A stretch of 64,000 nt of DNA from Ptychodera flava (lineage: Eukaryota > Hemichordata > Enteropneusta > Ptychoderidae). This document shows, piece after piece, positions 12,381 to 25,900 of this stretch (positions within the stretch are counted from its first letter, which is position 1; the number at the start of each line of letters is the position of its first letter). Under the pieces are notes generated by a model. It did no database searches and was not told the DNA's origin. It was given only the letters and a program-made list of their open reading frames with translations. The translations under genes were made by a program, and so were the position numbers. Where the stretch lies: positions 5,593,501 to 5,657,500 of the forward strand of contig NC_091948.1 of NCBI RefSeq assembly GCF_041260155.1. Reading direction: 5' to 3'.

Positions 12381-12884
12381 TGACCTTCTAGATGCACACA
12401 CAAAGGTCACACTACACATTAACCCACACATAAACATACTGTGACACATCCAATTATACATACCATAAGCCCAGACCACACACACACACATAAATGTACC
12501 AACACCACACGCATTCAGATAAACAGGACAATCCTTTAAAAGATACAAAAACACTTGCATATACATACTGAGATGTAAATGTATGACCAACTGAACACAT
12601 TATCAAGGATTGGCAGCAATGACAAATATGTTTCACTCTGTGATTGACGGCAAACTTGCAGTGTGTTGCAAGGTTATATCTCACTGGTCGATTGTCACTA
12701 TTCACAGCAACTTAGGGAGTTTATATGTATTATTTAATTATAATGGTGAGATTCTGCCAACCAATTGGATAACAGCTTCCAAATCGCTGCAAGTCGGCCC
12801 GTGATAGGCAGTGGAATACTGTGTATTGCAAAATAACTTCTTGTCATTTCTGTAAGTTTCCATGGTATATACAGAAACATTACT

Positions 12885-13130
12885 ATTAAAGTAGTTTGAG
12901 CCTCAAAGATTAAAGACAAAACTTTTGCTCAAACTTTCCTCATGCAAACTTTCAACCATTCTCTTTCAAAATCAAGAATAAAAATCAGGGTCATTGTGCA
13001 AACTGTGGCACCAGAGAAACAAGTCACCCAATATTTACCAACATTTGAAATTCAAAATGGCCACCATCTATGTATTATCTCAATGGGGAAAATAAAACTC
13101 CAAACAACCTTGTTGAAAAACATGCAAAAA
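12885..13130 (-). mobile_element. Partial copy of the AGGTAGAACGCACC short element
   Basis: Reverse-orientation relative of 23121-23475: shared blocks CAAACTTTCAACCATTCTCT, AAATTCAAAATGGCC and the 'ACCAGAGAAACAA' block, in the same order. Truncated at both ends. Confidence 0.7.
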
Positions 13131-13789
13131 GATAAAGTTAATGAGGCTTTAATACTCTGTGCATTCTTCCTCTAACGTCTCTCATACACATAACACTGTG
13201 CTCCTATACTCATTGTTTTATACTTAGGTACATGTTACTCTTATTGTACTGCATCACTGATGTCCCTGGGTATAAGTCAAACTTTTTTCTCTTGGTACTG
13301 TTTACTTTCTTAATTGTGACCAGGATTCAATTTATAAATCCTGAGTTTCGTTTCTCGAGGTTCAAATATTTGATATGCATTGCAGTATATGTACTAAAGA
13401 GAAATTCTCCATGGTATGGAGAAATAAGTCATCGTAAACGGAGACTCATTCAAGGTGCAATTTGAAAAAAAAGCAACAAACTACATATCTTCATTAGATC
13501 TCCACGCCCGCTAAAAAGTGACTGAAACAAAGGTTTTCAATATGCACTCAACTTTATAAAACACTCAGTTGCCTGTAAAATATTACTGTTCTTCAAAACG
13601 GTCAAAAAATTGTACAATTTAAATAAAACCATAAATTACAATATCACCTTTATACATGTAAAATCCAGTATCTCCAAGACGTTAGACCCATTGACGATTT
13701 TTTTTATCAAAGCATTATTCCGCATTAATTTTTAAAATGATGATAACAGCAAAGTCGATTTAATGACACGTATGTCATTAACGTCTGTT

Positions 13790-13981
13790 TCAAAGTCCCA
13801 GTGCTTGTCTGTGTTGATGCCAAACTTCCCTGAGTTTCTCTTTGGTATTGTCATCTTCAAATATGAAGTTGATGCTCTGGTAGGAAAGTTTCCAAAGTTC
13901 CTCACGATTCAATTGAAACGCATCAGCAGCAATGAGGTATTCCTTGGACAGACTTGTTAGAAACACACCTTTGTCATCGGT
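13790..13981 (-). CDS. ADAL: ADAL-like exon 8 (Asp pair and stop)
   Basis: 63 codons plus TGA at 13792-13790. Starts TDDKGVFLTSLSKEYLIAA with the Asp pair of the active site; ends KLREVWHQHRQALGL. Acceptor TTTCTCTAG. Confidence 0.94.
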   Translation of the reverse strand, partial: TDDKGVFLTSLSKEYLIAADAFQLNREELWKLSYQSINFIFEDDNTKEKLREVWHQHRQALGL

Positions 13982-16900
13982 CTAGAGAAAAAGGAGACCA
14001 AAGAAAATTAATTTAAAAATTTTTCCATTCCTTGTTCAACACCTTGTAGATCTAGTGTACTAATTAAACATTTAACTCATTGCCAATGTTCAGTGTCCTA
14101 TATTATATCATACCAGTATGTTGATGGTGCAAATACAGCGATCTGATTGGTCAAGACGAGAAAAGAACGGAAGCATATTCGCGATATACTACGGTTGGCA
14201 CACACGTGAGCTTTCAGCAAGAGCAAAGTCCTATTCTGATGTTCCATGCGAGAATTTCGATTTACTGTATGATGTAATAGCAATAAATCACACCCAGCGA
14301 CGGTATACCACTCGATTTTGACCAGTTCACTTTATATATGCACTCACTATTGCTCGTACATATATGTCGTGCAATGGTCAAAATTTCACGGTATACCATT
14401 GCTGGGTGTGCTTTATTGCTTGATTATACTACACATAATCACAGTCCCTCTATCCACCGGTCTGGAAACGTGGCTGGTTTCTTTGTGACACTCCGTGATA
14501 TGAACCAACACACGATTCACACCTTAAACAAAGGACACTGACAATGTTCAACTGGCCGCTATATCGATGTCGCTACCCCACGATCCTATGACAGCCGCAA
14601 TGTGATCGTTCAAAAACATGACGTTTGTGGGTTGTTATTTTCAGAATATCACAAAACATTACAACTTGTTCACTTTAGAAACACTAAACAATTTATTTTT
14701 TCATTAAATGGGTAACGTTGCCCCTCTAGATAAAGCTTGAAAGGGACCACACATTATGGTTGCATTATGATCACGATCGAAAAACAAAATGGCCATGCAC
14801 TGTTCGCAAGTGTCATGGACTATTGCCCGAAATCAGAAGACAGGCAAAATCAGCTGAATATTAACATCGACAGCTGAGTAGTTCATTACCAAACTTGTTA
14901 TTGTGTTGACATGATAGCATTTTGTAAAAGTATTTACTGTGCCTGAGCGCGAGCGTACGTATCGAGAGTTCGCCATATCACAGTCCCTCTAGTGGATAGA
15001 GGGACTGTGGCCATATTGACGCTACATGGAAAAATATATGCGAAAAAAATTTACGTGCATTTCTGCAGTTGTCGTTCCTATTCTGCTCAGTTAACAGACA
15101 TAATTTCACAGAATATTACACAGAAAACATATTTAGATCATATTTGGAGGCACTGACTACTAGCATTGAAAGAGAAATGGACGACAAATTGTCCGGTGTG
15201 TTTCCTGCCGTGCCTGAGCGAGCGTACGTATCGAGAGTTCGCCATATTGACGCTGCATGGGAAAATGTGCGACGACACAACTAAAATCTACATGCATTTC
15301 TGCAGTTGTCTTTCCTATTCTGTTCAGTTAACAGGCATGATTTCACAGAATATTACACAGAAAACATATTTAGATCATATTTGGAGACACTGACTACTAG
15401 CATTGCAAGAGAAGGGGGACCACAAATTTTCCGGTGTGATTCCAGCCGTTGCTTGTGCTACGTACGTCAACACACTCGCAGCGGTCAACCCCAGAAATTA
15501 TCGCACACTATCATCATTTACGATGGGATAAGGATCACGAAAAACACACACCGGTTTCAGGATATGATAATTTCTGTCTTCGTGTCGTAGATAGACGCAG
15601 AGAACACTTAATAGAGCCAAAAACAGCGGAAATTCGAGAAAAGCGTACACACAATCGGGGACTGTGGCATGCAGGACAAACCCAAGCTACGCATTATCAC
15701 GTGACTGGCCCTCGTATCGCGGTTCGGCTGTGCGGTCTAGGTGATTGACACCTTTTACAATAGGCGTTTCCAGACCGGTGGATAGAGGGACTGTGACATA
15801 ATGCTACTTCATATACAATTGTAGCAGAATTTTTGGGTACTGAAGGTACATATTGATTTAATATGGGTGCCTCAAGGTAGTCAACAGGTTAGAGATGACA
15901 AACCAGAAAACAGTTAACAGCTTAATGGGGGAGGGGGGGGGGGAGAGGAGGAGGAGCGATGGGGCTTAACCCCTTGACCAGCATCCTGTGCTTGTGTGCA
16001 AGTAACTTACATCACTGCTGAAATCTTAGAGTAAATAAAGGAAATTAAAGCCGCACTTTTCAATCCCTGTTTTTCGCATTAGTGGAGTTCTCCTCCCAGT
16101 CAAACACATGGCCAGTACGATGTTTGATTTCTATAACATTAATTACACAAACCGATTTCAATCTTTTGTCACCTTTTGCTAATCCTGCCAACAGAGCTTA
16201 TATAATCGTTTGATTGACGGTCGGTTCAAATTGCCAACGGTCATTTATTCCCAAGCACCACACTCAAACTTCCTTAAAAAACGTCTTCCAGTCACGTTAG
16301 AATTTGAATATAACCACTGAGTTCGATCGGCAGCAGCTTCGTGCTAACCGCTTGGCAGTCTGTCAGCGTTTTTGCGGTCGGAAAAAACTAAAAAGTGGCA
16401 TTTTCTGGAGCGTGTGCCCTCATGTTACCTGCTTGGTGTCCACTTACTCAATGAATGCCGCCATAGGTTGGCGCCCTTTTAAAGGGAGGCTCCGCCTTTA
16501 AGTTGAAGTGTCTTTGAGTTGGTAGTATGCAAGATTTTCTCCAGCCCTATGAAAGTTTCTTATGTCTTTCTTATTAACCCTTTGAGTACAAAATTCAATT
16601 TTTATCGCCTTTACAAAATATAACCTATACAATTTTTTCAGATCAAGACAACTTTTTTGTCAAGATTATTCCAAAAATTGTGATCATAAACTGTACCCAA
16701 TGAATAATGACGTCCATTTGGTCTAAAATCATAACAAAAATTAGAGAAAAAGTCATAAAAATTGGTAAATGTTGCACTAGAATTTTGGTTGCAAAAATTA
16801 AAGTTCTCAAAGGGTTACTTTGGCTAAGCGGAAATAATCTAGGGAGTACGTATGTACAATGTCCTAACTCTTCTAACAGTCAGAGGTTTCCACATCCTGC

Positions 16901-19900
16901 TACAGTGCTAAGTGTATACCCTACAAATTCAGGACATGTGTTGAGATGGTTTTATTAGCTCAGAAATAATTCATTCATTTTTCAAAATATTTCATTGCCA
17001 CGATAGAAAACCACATCAGTAGTTGACATCCACTCATCAGAGGAATAGTGATTTTGGGTAGGTTGACTGCAAATGATAAATGACAGATAAAACATGATCT
17101 GATTTGATTTGATTTGATTTGATTGATACAGAATCAATACACGGTCTCTGTGAACTTACCGCTATTGTGACTGGATGTTGAGAATCATACCAAAACTTGA
17201 AATGGTGGTTGTCATAAGTTGGTACTGTTTTACACATGACGTTGGATGTTAAGCACAATTCTGAAAGGTAAAATAAACACTCTAGTTTTTGGAAAGACAA
17301 ATTCCACTACTGCAGGCAAGAACTGTACTGATCATATGAAAGGACACAAGCAGTAGAGTAAATGTATTGAACATCCCATACCCTAGTGGAGTTTTTTGTA
17401 TATAAGGAGGTTTTATTGCAGACAGTAATGATAGGTTATGGTGATGGTCATAAGGGAGCAATATGCTGATATATTGAGAATTCTGAGTTTTTACTATTTC
17501 GTGTAACTTTGGCTGAATAAGACATTTTAAAATGTTGTTTTCTTTCCTATGGATATGAAGAGCATATCATGAGCTTTCAAAGCATGTGTTGAATGTATTG
17601 CTCTGTAATGTTCTGCAGCAGTGAACACAATTCACACACTTTTATAGTTTTTCTTTCATTGATGGTATGCCATGCCACATCTTCACAAGGAATCATGGAA
17701 GCAACTGAGCTAGTCTGAACTCTGCCTATTATTTGAAACAGTAAACAATTTCTATGTTTATCTTGTTTGTAAAGACCTGGAAAACCATTTTAGAGTCCTT
17801 CAGGCGTAGATCAAATGGCTGGCAAGGCAAACAGTGAGACACATACAGCCTCCATTTTGATGTCCGCTTAGTTGTGACTCCTGTGTGCTACTTCCATGTC
17901 TAACTAAGTGGGAAACTTGGAACAAATTCTTTTGCTGAAACTTTCTGAAGTTATTTAACACTGACGTCAAAGGCTTATTACCATGAATGGTATGATGACA
18001 GTGGAAGTCATACCTTCATCCTGTGAGGTTAATGACACCGGTATCTAATGAGATGAATCCTCACCTAATGGGATCTGATATTCCTGCACTAATGACACTA
18101 AATGTTGGTTGCCACCCACATCAGGATGAAGAAATGTCAAATGCCCAGCTCTGTCGGGCTGCAGTCTGATTAAGGCTTCATCATCTGGCATTTTAGGAAC
18201 CTTACGGAAGAAATGAGAGTTAATTTTGGTAGCTTATCAACGGAAAATCATGATAAACAGGAAATCATGACACTGAAATGGCTGCCATGTCATCCGTTAA
18301 CCAGTGTAAAATGGCAATAATTGTCTTGGAGTTCATTCACAAAATTCTACATCTGAGAAGAAAATTATGGTACTATATTTACATTTGTAAATGAAATACA
18401 ACGCACTCATGAAGGACACTGTTGTTTGTGATTTGCAGAGTACATGTATTTTCAAAAACATGGAACATGCAACAATTTTTATTTTCAGCAAGACTCAAGA
18501 CACATTACTGCATCGAGGGGAGTGGTAAAATTTGAAGATCATTTTTTTCTGAAAATTCATCCGTCGACCACACATCCCTCTTTTGGTTTTTGATTCTCAT
18601 CTCATGGTATGACAAATTACAAAGTTTCCTTGATAGTATCAATAAATAGACGAATTCAAACAATTTTTCTTTACAGAATTAGCTCTAACTGTAGCCGACA
18701 AAATTATCATAACTTTTACCCACAGCACACTCTCAAAAGCCTCACACCTATTGGAAATTCCAGGACAAAGTTAATTGATAATCATAAATTACAGGTACTG
18801 TACATATTACACTTTTCTCCTTCTTGAAATGACCTACTGAGGTCGGCATTCTCTGAATACAAATTTCTTTGTTAAATTTACTCTGGAAAGCTCTGTTTTT
18901 AACACTTGTAAGATGTTGAATAGCAGCAACTGGTTTACTTTTCATGCTAAATTAAAATTTGCTATCTCCTTCCACAGGCAATGATTATTTATCAATTCAT
19001 GTAAGATGCACAGTGACAGCAAATGGAAGCCACAAGCTGTTCTCAAATTCACTGACAATCCTTTTGGAATTTCCGTACAAAGACAACCTTTGCCTTCATC
19101 ATGAAGCAATATTCAAGTGCATAAGTGATAGCTTGCACAGACGGACAACAAGCGGCTCACTGATACGCTTTGGCTACTGCGGTGTGATAAGTATTTTTTC
19201 TTTGACTGTATACATGTAGTTGCCGCCATTGCAATCCAATGCAGCTTGTGATTGTGTCATCGCATGTCATGCCCTAGCAAAAATAGTTTTCACTTTGATC
19301 AAATTTGCAAACGATACAGTTAGAGTTACTCAGAAAACTTTAAAAACTTGAAAATAAATTTAAAGGCATTGATACACTTTCATTTGAGATGCAAGATAAT
19401 ACACCATTTGATAGCATCTGCCATGTGCTATGGCAGGCATCATGACTTGTGTCAAAGGTCACTGCCATGGCAAAATGTATGCTGCAATATGCTGAGTAGC
19501 TGGGCTTAGCGAGCTGCCACATGCATAGCTCAGGGCCATCAACATCTGTGACAAGGATGAGTATCTTAAAAATGTCTTGACACGTCTTTATCCAAAACCC
19601 ATCTACTACAAACAGTGAACTGTCACTTTATTGAAATGAAAAAGCTGTGCAAATTCATGGGCTCAGCCCTACTGTGATATTATTGAATACTGTAGATACT
19701 GCCTTACCTCAGCTAAATGAACAGCAACCTTCAGGCCTGCATCTCTGGCTTTGAGCAAGGCAGGTATCAATTTTGTAGCATCAACCTCATAAAGCAAAAT
19801 CAGATTTCAAGATTGATCAGTTAAATGTGTTTGTACCATGAAAAGTACTGGTTCTGGGAGAACCCAAGGCTGTAAGAACATAAGTTTGAAAAATAATGTG

Positions 19901-22900
19901 GATTATTGTCTTCTCTGTATTTTTAATACTGTTCCACGATTTAAAATGGTTTGAAACAGCCATTAGAGTTGTAACAGTAGTACTGGGGTAAGCTCAGTGA
20001 AAGTGTGCCATGGAAAATATACAGGTTATAACTTACATGCACAAAACTGATCTACGTTAGAAAAAAGGTCTTTAAACAAATCTGAAAGCACTTTTGTTTC
20101 TTAGTAATTTATGTTTTGCAAAAATAAGACCTTTTAATAGCTTTGTTAGGTCACATACATGTGTAACTAATGCAGTCACGCAGGGATGTAGAAAACAGCC
20201 GGCAGCCGGCAAAAACAACTGGCTGTCGGCAAAAATTTGCTCTCTGTGAAAATTTAGTTCTAGTAAAAAATCAGGACATTTTGCACAAAACTTTACGTGC
20301 ACATACTTTTAATTACCTGTACTTGTATTTTTACCACATGAAACCAAAATTTTCTACATCCGTGTGGTGTAGCAGTTTTTTTGCCAAACTTCATTTGAAA
20401 GACAAAGGCAAAATGTTTAGGAGCCTTCATGACATTTCTCTGAGTTCCTCATTGCATAAGTACATGAAAGCCGGCCAGATAAAAATGTACAGAGAAATAC
20501 GTAACATTTGCCAATTTACTGACCTTCACAAACATAAAAAATCTATACCCGTTTAATGCTGAAGATTTTGCCATTACAAAAGTATTTCATCGTAGCAATT
20601 CAACTATTGCCATGAAACAAAGACACCCGTTTGTCATCATTTCTGAACTTTCTGGTCATTGACTAGAAAGTAGTGCATGACCGTAGTGACCTTACAAGTC
20701 AAGTTTTGAAGTATGAGATTATTGAAATTAACTGATAATATTTAAATTGGAAGCCAAACATTTGATTGGTTGAAATTTCCAGAGTTGCACCTCATCAGTA
20801 CTCTTCAATAAATCATCCCTGACAGCCAGATGGCTGTACAGCGTCAACAGCTGTTGTAGAATGGTAACTTAACCCTTTCACCACCATGGTTTGTCCCAAA
20901 TCCATTGTTTTCTACGGTAAAGTTGGACCTGTATACAGGGAACTGGGGGTGAAAGGGTTAAAAGATGTCATGTCATCATTCTCCCTTCTTCCCCTCCCAG
21001 TCCAGACTTGTTTTGACTCCTGCCAAGTCTTATTGTGATGTTGGTGTAAATCAACAACTAGAATTGCCACATAAGGGCGAAAGGTTGGTTGGCACAAACA
21101 GGGAAGTTTACATGAACTCATTTCTGAAAGGATGTAAGACAAATGGGGCTATTGCATTCAGTGAAACAAGCAAGAACAGGAAATTAACAGATCAAAACAT
21201 TTCATTTTAAAGACTGTGACTACTTTTCAGATTAATACAATTTATCAAGAGTCGAATGGCAAAGTTTACGCTACGCACTAGTACGAGCAATGTAGTGTAG
21301 CATGTGACCTTTACATCAGAAAAGAATAAACATACACAAAACAACGAACAACCACTAGCAGAGAGTTAACAACATCAAGAAGTTTGATAAGAACTCACTG
21401 CAGGGTCACCGCTAAGGTCAACGCCAAGGACAATGCCACCACTGCTCTCTTTGTACTCCTCTGCTAGTTTGACAATCTCCATGGCAACCTCAAGACTGAC
21501 TCTTCTGTCGATGGAAAGCAGAAACCTGGAAACAAAGAGAGACATGTCGTGATATTAATACCATAGAAGCTTCCAAGTTCTACTGTCTAATACCTTTAAG
21601 ATGTTTCACCATGGAACGATTTGAGAAACAAATATTTGTACTGTTGGGGGATGACACATGTTATAGCCAAAATAAGTACGTTTTGGAGTTTAAATCATGG
21701 TTTTAATCTATCACTCTACTGAAATTACTCAAGTGCATGTAACCAGAGACCACTTTGTTTCTCCTCATTTGAGTCAAACAGTATAATACTCTAGGTTAAA
21801 TAATATAACATTCTACACATCTATCTAACCTTCAGTCCATGAATATTAAATAAAGATTGCCTGTACATTTTATAGTCAATTTTGTAACACAACAATCATC
21901 GTAATCCATCTGTAATACTGCTCTGATTTTTTGTTCACCGGGATATATCCTTTTGAAATTTAATCATATTAAATATTAATTTACCTTTGAAAGAGAACCA
22001 CACTTTAGAATTCAATTCTCTGTTTGTTTACTTTTCAGTTGTTTTGATATTTTTTGACAATTTTTCAGTTTGCACATTTTTTATCCACTTTTTGACCCAT
22101 TCAATACCAAAAGTCACCCTACTTCACAGAAAAGTGACAGGTTCATGAGCTATAACAAGAGAGTGACTGAGACCATTTCAAAAGAGGTAAGAAAGTGATG
22201 CAACTCAGGACAAATGTTGGGATTTTGTAAGGAATAATTCAAAAAGAAATCGAACAATATCAGTGCGGGAGTCTCAGATTGTCAAAAATGCATACACAGC
22301 AAATTTTTTTTTAGTTTAGGGAGAGGGAGTTTGACCTCAGTTCCAGAAATGAACATAAGTTTTGCATTTATTTTGGTGACAACATTCCTATTTTTACAAG
22401 TGCACATTAAAAAGAAAACTTTACACACATACCAACATTATAAATTTAAAATTTGTAATATGCACTATATTTCACTAGCTTGTGATTTACTCAACAATTA
22501 ACACTTTATCCAGGGTAACACTGTAACTGAAATGTCCTTTTTCAATGTGAAGAAAAAGTCACAAAAAACAGTTTTAACATCTGGAGTTTTGCTTAGAGGG
22601 AGTTAGTTTTGATCTAAACAAAAATATTTTGTTTGTGTAACTTATGCAACAATCTGTGACAGTCCCTTACCTACCTCACAATTATGTCAAGTCCATCTTC
22701 TTCGCATTGTCTGATTCCAGCAAGGACTGTTTCTATGTAGCTTCTTTTTGTCATACCTGATAAGTTAAGCAATGTGTCAATCACAACTCAAAAGTGAAAG
22801 CTTCAACTTCTGCTCAGACCTTCCCGAATGAAACTTTCAACCATTCTCTTACCAAATCAACAATAAGACTCAGGAGTCTCTGTGCAAAGTTGGGAACTAG

Positions 22901-25900
22901 AGAAACAAATTACCAAACATTTACTGATATTTGAAATTCAAAATGTCCGCCATCCCTGTGTAATGGCGAAAAATATAGTTTTCAATTTTCAAAAAATTAA
23001 GACAGTGGAAATTTGTCTTACTCCAAGAGCTTTAAAATGAGCCCCAAACAAGCGGTGGACCAGAAAAGTATTGGATAAATTTGAGTCTGAATATCTGTCC
23101 CCCGAGGTGCATTCTACCTTAAGGTAGAACGCACCTCGGGGACAGAAATTCAGGCCTTCAAATTTTATCACTTTTATTCTGACCTACCACTTGTGGGGGC
23201 TCATTTTGAAGCTATTGGCGAAAGAAAAGTTTTCACCGTCTTAGTTTTTCGAAAATCGAAAATTTTACTTTTTCTCATACAGTTAACACAGGGATGCGGC
23301 CATTTTGGATTTCAAATATCGAGAAATCACAAGTTATTTGTCTCTCTAGTACCAAAGTTTGCATGGTGACCCCTGCTTTTTGTTCTTGCTTTGGTAAGAG
23401 AATGGTTGAAAGTTTCACTGAGGAAAGTTTGAGCAAAAGTTTAAGTCTTTCTCTTTCGAGGTGCATATTACCTTAATGCTACTCCTAGCCTAGACAGTTA
23501 TTGTTGCCAGCTGTTCATATCACACTGTTTTCATTTGAAAGACAAGGTACAGTATGAACTTTCAAGAAAGGAAGTACTGAGAACGAATACTTCTAGGGGA
23601 CAGATATTCAGACTCTCAAACTTTAAAATTCTGTTTTGGCCTACCACTCATTAGGGCTTACTCTGAAGCTCTAGCAGTGAGTAAAGTTTTCACTGGCTTG
23701 GTTTTGCGAATATCATGAAGTTTATTTTCCCAATCAAGATAACACAAGGATGGTGGCCATTTTGAATTTTAAATATCGGTAAATATTAGGTAATTTATTT
23801 CTCTGGAACCAAAGTTTGGACAGTGACCCTGATCTTTTTGGTTAAAAGTTTGCTTGAGAAAAATTTGAGCATAAGAGAAAACAACACAATTTATGTCAAA
23901 TTTAAATTTGTTTTTTACCTGTAGCTGGTACATCTCTTGGAGTGCTTCTCAATTCTAGATAGAGGACGTTGTCATCTCTGAATTCCTGAATCACATCCCT
24001 GATCGACATGGCAACCGCCTCTGTGCAGTTGACCAATTGATGGATTATTCCAAACATTTGGAAGGTTCTTTTGTGACAAAAAATTGAAACAATACGTGAT
24101 GCACTAGCTGTATTATGCAACATAAAATTATACTTTGTTACGCTCAGGGTCAATCCAGTAGAATATTAAACAAGTTTCTTAAGTCACTTTTCAAGGTAAT
24201 GCCTTGATGAACTAAAGCAACCATGCTTGGGGTTCAAAGTTTCTTTTACCAGTGTCCCCTAAGCTGAGCATAAAAATCAAGTTGAGCCGAATGATTGAAT
24301 GGAAATTGGAAAAGTCAACACTGAGAAATAGATTTGTCATGAAGTTCTGATGGGAAGTGTATTGCTTACATAGCCCTTATTCTAGATCATAAATTATTTT
24401 AATTATTATTATGAAGACAAGAAAAGTACTTTTGAGTTAGCTCTGAAGAAACAGGAAGTCAATTGCTGAAGTCAATCATAATGAAGATATTGGACTACCG
24501 GTATTGATTACATGATAATTGCCATTTTTTAATAACCATTATAGTCTTTTACAGATTAATATGCTTTTCCATTGGCAGGAGTAAATTTGCTTGCATGAAG
24601 TAGATTCACCCCTTTAACCACCGTGGTTTGGCCCAAACCATTTGTTACGAATGGTGATTAACTTGTTTACAGGGTGTGGTGATCAGGTTATACATTTATG
24701 ATCTATGTAAATCCTTTTTTTAAGTGTTGAGTATCTTGTCGATTATTCAAGTCAGTACAAATGACTACATAATCTTTAGCAAAGTCATGAAAAAATAATT
24801 ACTTTCCATAAGTTGTCTGTGATCTTTACAATTAATCAAGTGTATCACGTTGTGTAGACATACAAACAAAATCATCCGTACTATACTGTATATTATTTCA
24901 TATGTATTGCTGTATCCATCAGAATGTTGCATGAGAAAAAATAAAACCTATATATTTACAAGCTGATGTACAATTAGCAAAAATGAAAGTAAACCTGTGT
25001 CTTTATTAACACAGATAATCCCATGACATTTGTTTCCCCATTACACACAAATAACGTTCAAGGGATACTCAAATTACTTCTGATATAAAATTCATTGCAA
25101 TATTTACTTAAAAGTGCCCAAAATTGTAAAATATTGGATAAATACATTGCATGACTAACTGGTATTTTTTTACCAGGCTATATGCAAATGACATTTTAAT
25201 TATGCAAATTTTAAAAAAACAAGGTCTTCCAGGGGAACTACTTTCTGTTTGTAAATATGTCTCTCTGATATAAAACAGTGATGACTCTGTTATCTATTCT
25301 AATGATTCGGACCAAAATGTTTGCTGTTTTCAACATTTTGATGGTTCTAGTTGAGTATTAAACCCATTACAAACTATATTGTGTTCCCAGTTTGTTTAAA
25401 AGTAACCTATGGCATTTAAACAACAAGTTTTCTTGTAAAATAAAAGTCAAAATGCTTGATATGCACACTCTATCCATGCGTTGTTTTTTGTGCATAATAG
25501 AACGCCCTTTGAGAGCAACAGATGCTGACCTCTATAGAAAATTTACATATGAATACAGCTAAGCCAATCATAGACCTCATATATTGAGTATGTCATGACA
25601 GTGGATCACTGGGCTTTATTATGTCATACTTTGTGATACTTTTTAATATGTGATAAATAAATGTAATGATAACAGAACCCTATGACATTGTGCAGATAAT
25701 GACGTTATTTAAGTGAGTGATGCGGCGTATCCATAGCAACACTTTCACATGCTTTGCTTGTGAAAAGTAGTACCACAGGATATGCCGCATCACTCAATAA
25801 CATAACTTCAGTGTTCTTCGAAATGCTGCATGAGGTAATGAGGTTCTGTCATACCATGCTACACACAAAATGTGATGAATACTGACAGATATGCCTTGTG

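Larger units (their letters stand above)
11318..13789. other. Downstream flank of the ADAL-like gene, no further gene seen
   Basis: AT-rich. Holds a GA/CA simple repeat (12312-12380) and a copy of the AGGTAGAACGCACC family (12885-13130). The 3' untranslated part of the ADAL-like gene must lie in the right part, but no clear polyadenylation signal on the minus strand was identified. Confidence 0.5.

Noticed and set aside
12193..12705. Overlapping frames rich in RE, SLSL and VCVCV
   Set aside because: Generated by GA and CA repeats; no homology.
20170..20556. 128-codon open frame on the plus strand
   Set aside because: Spans the small element at 20177-20367 and AT-rich intron of the ADAL-like gene; no domain, no splice support.
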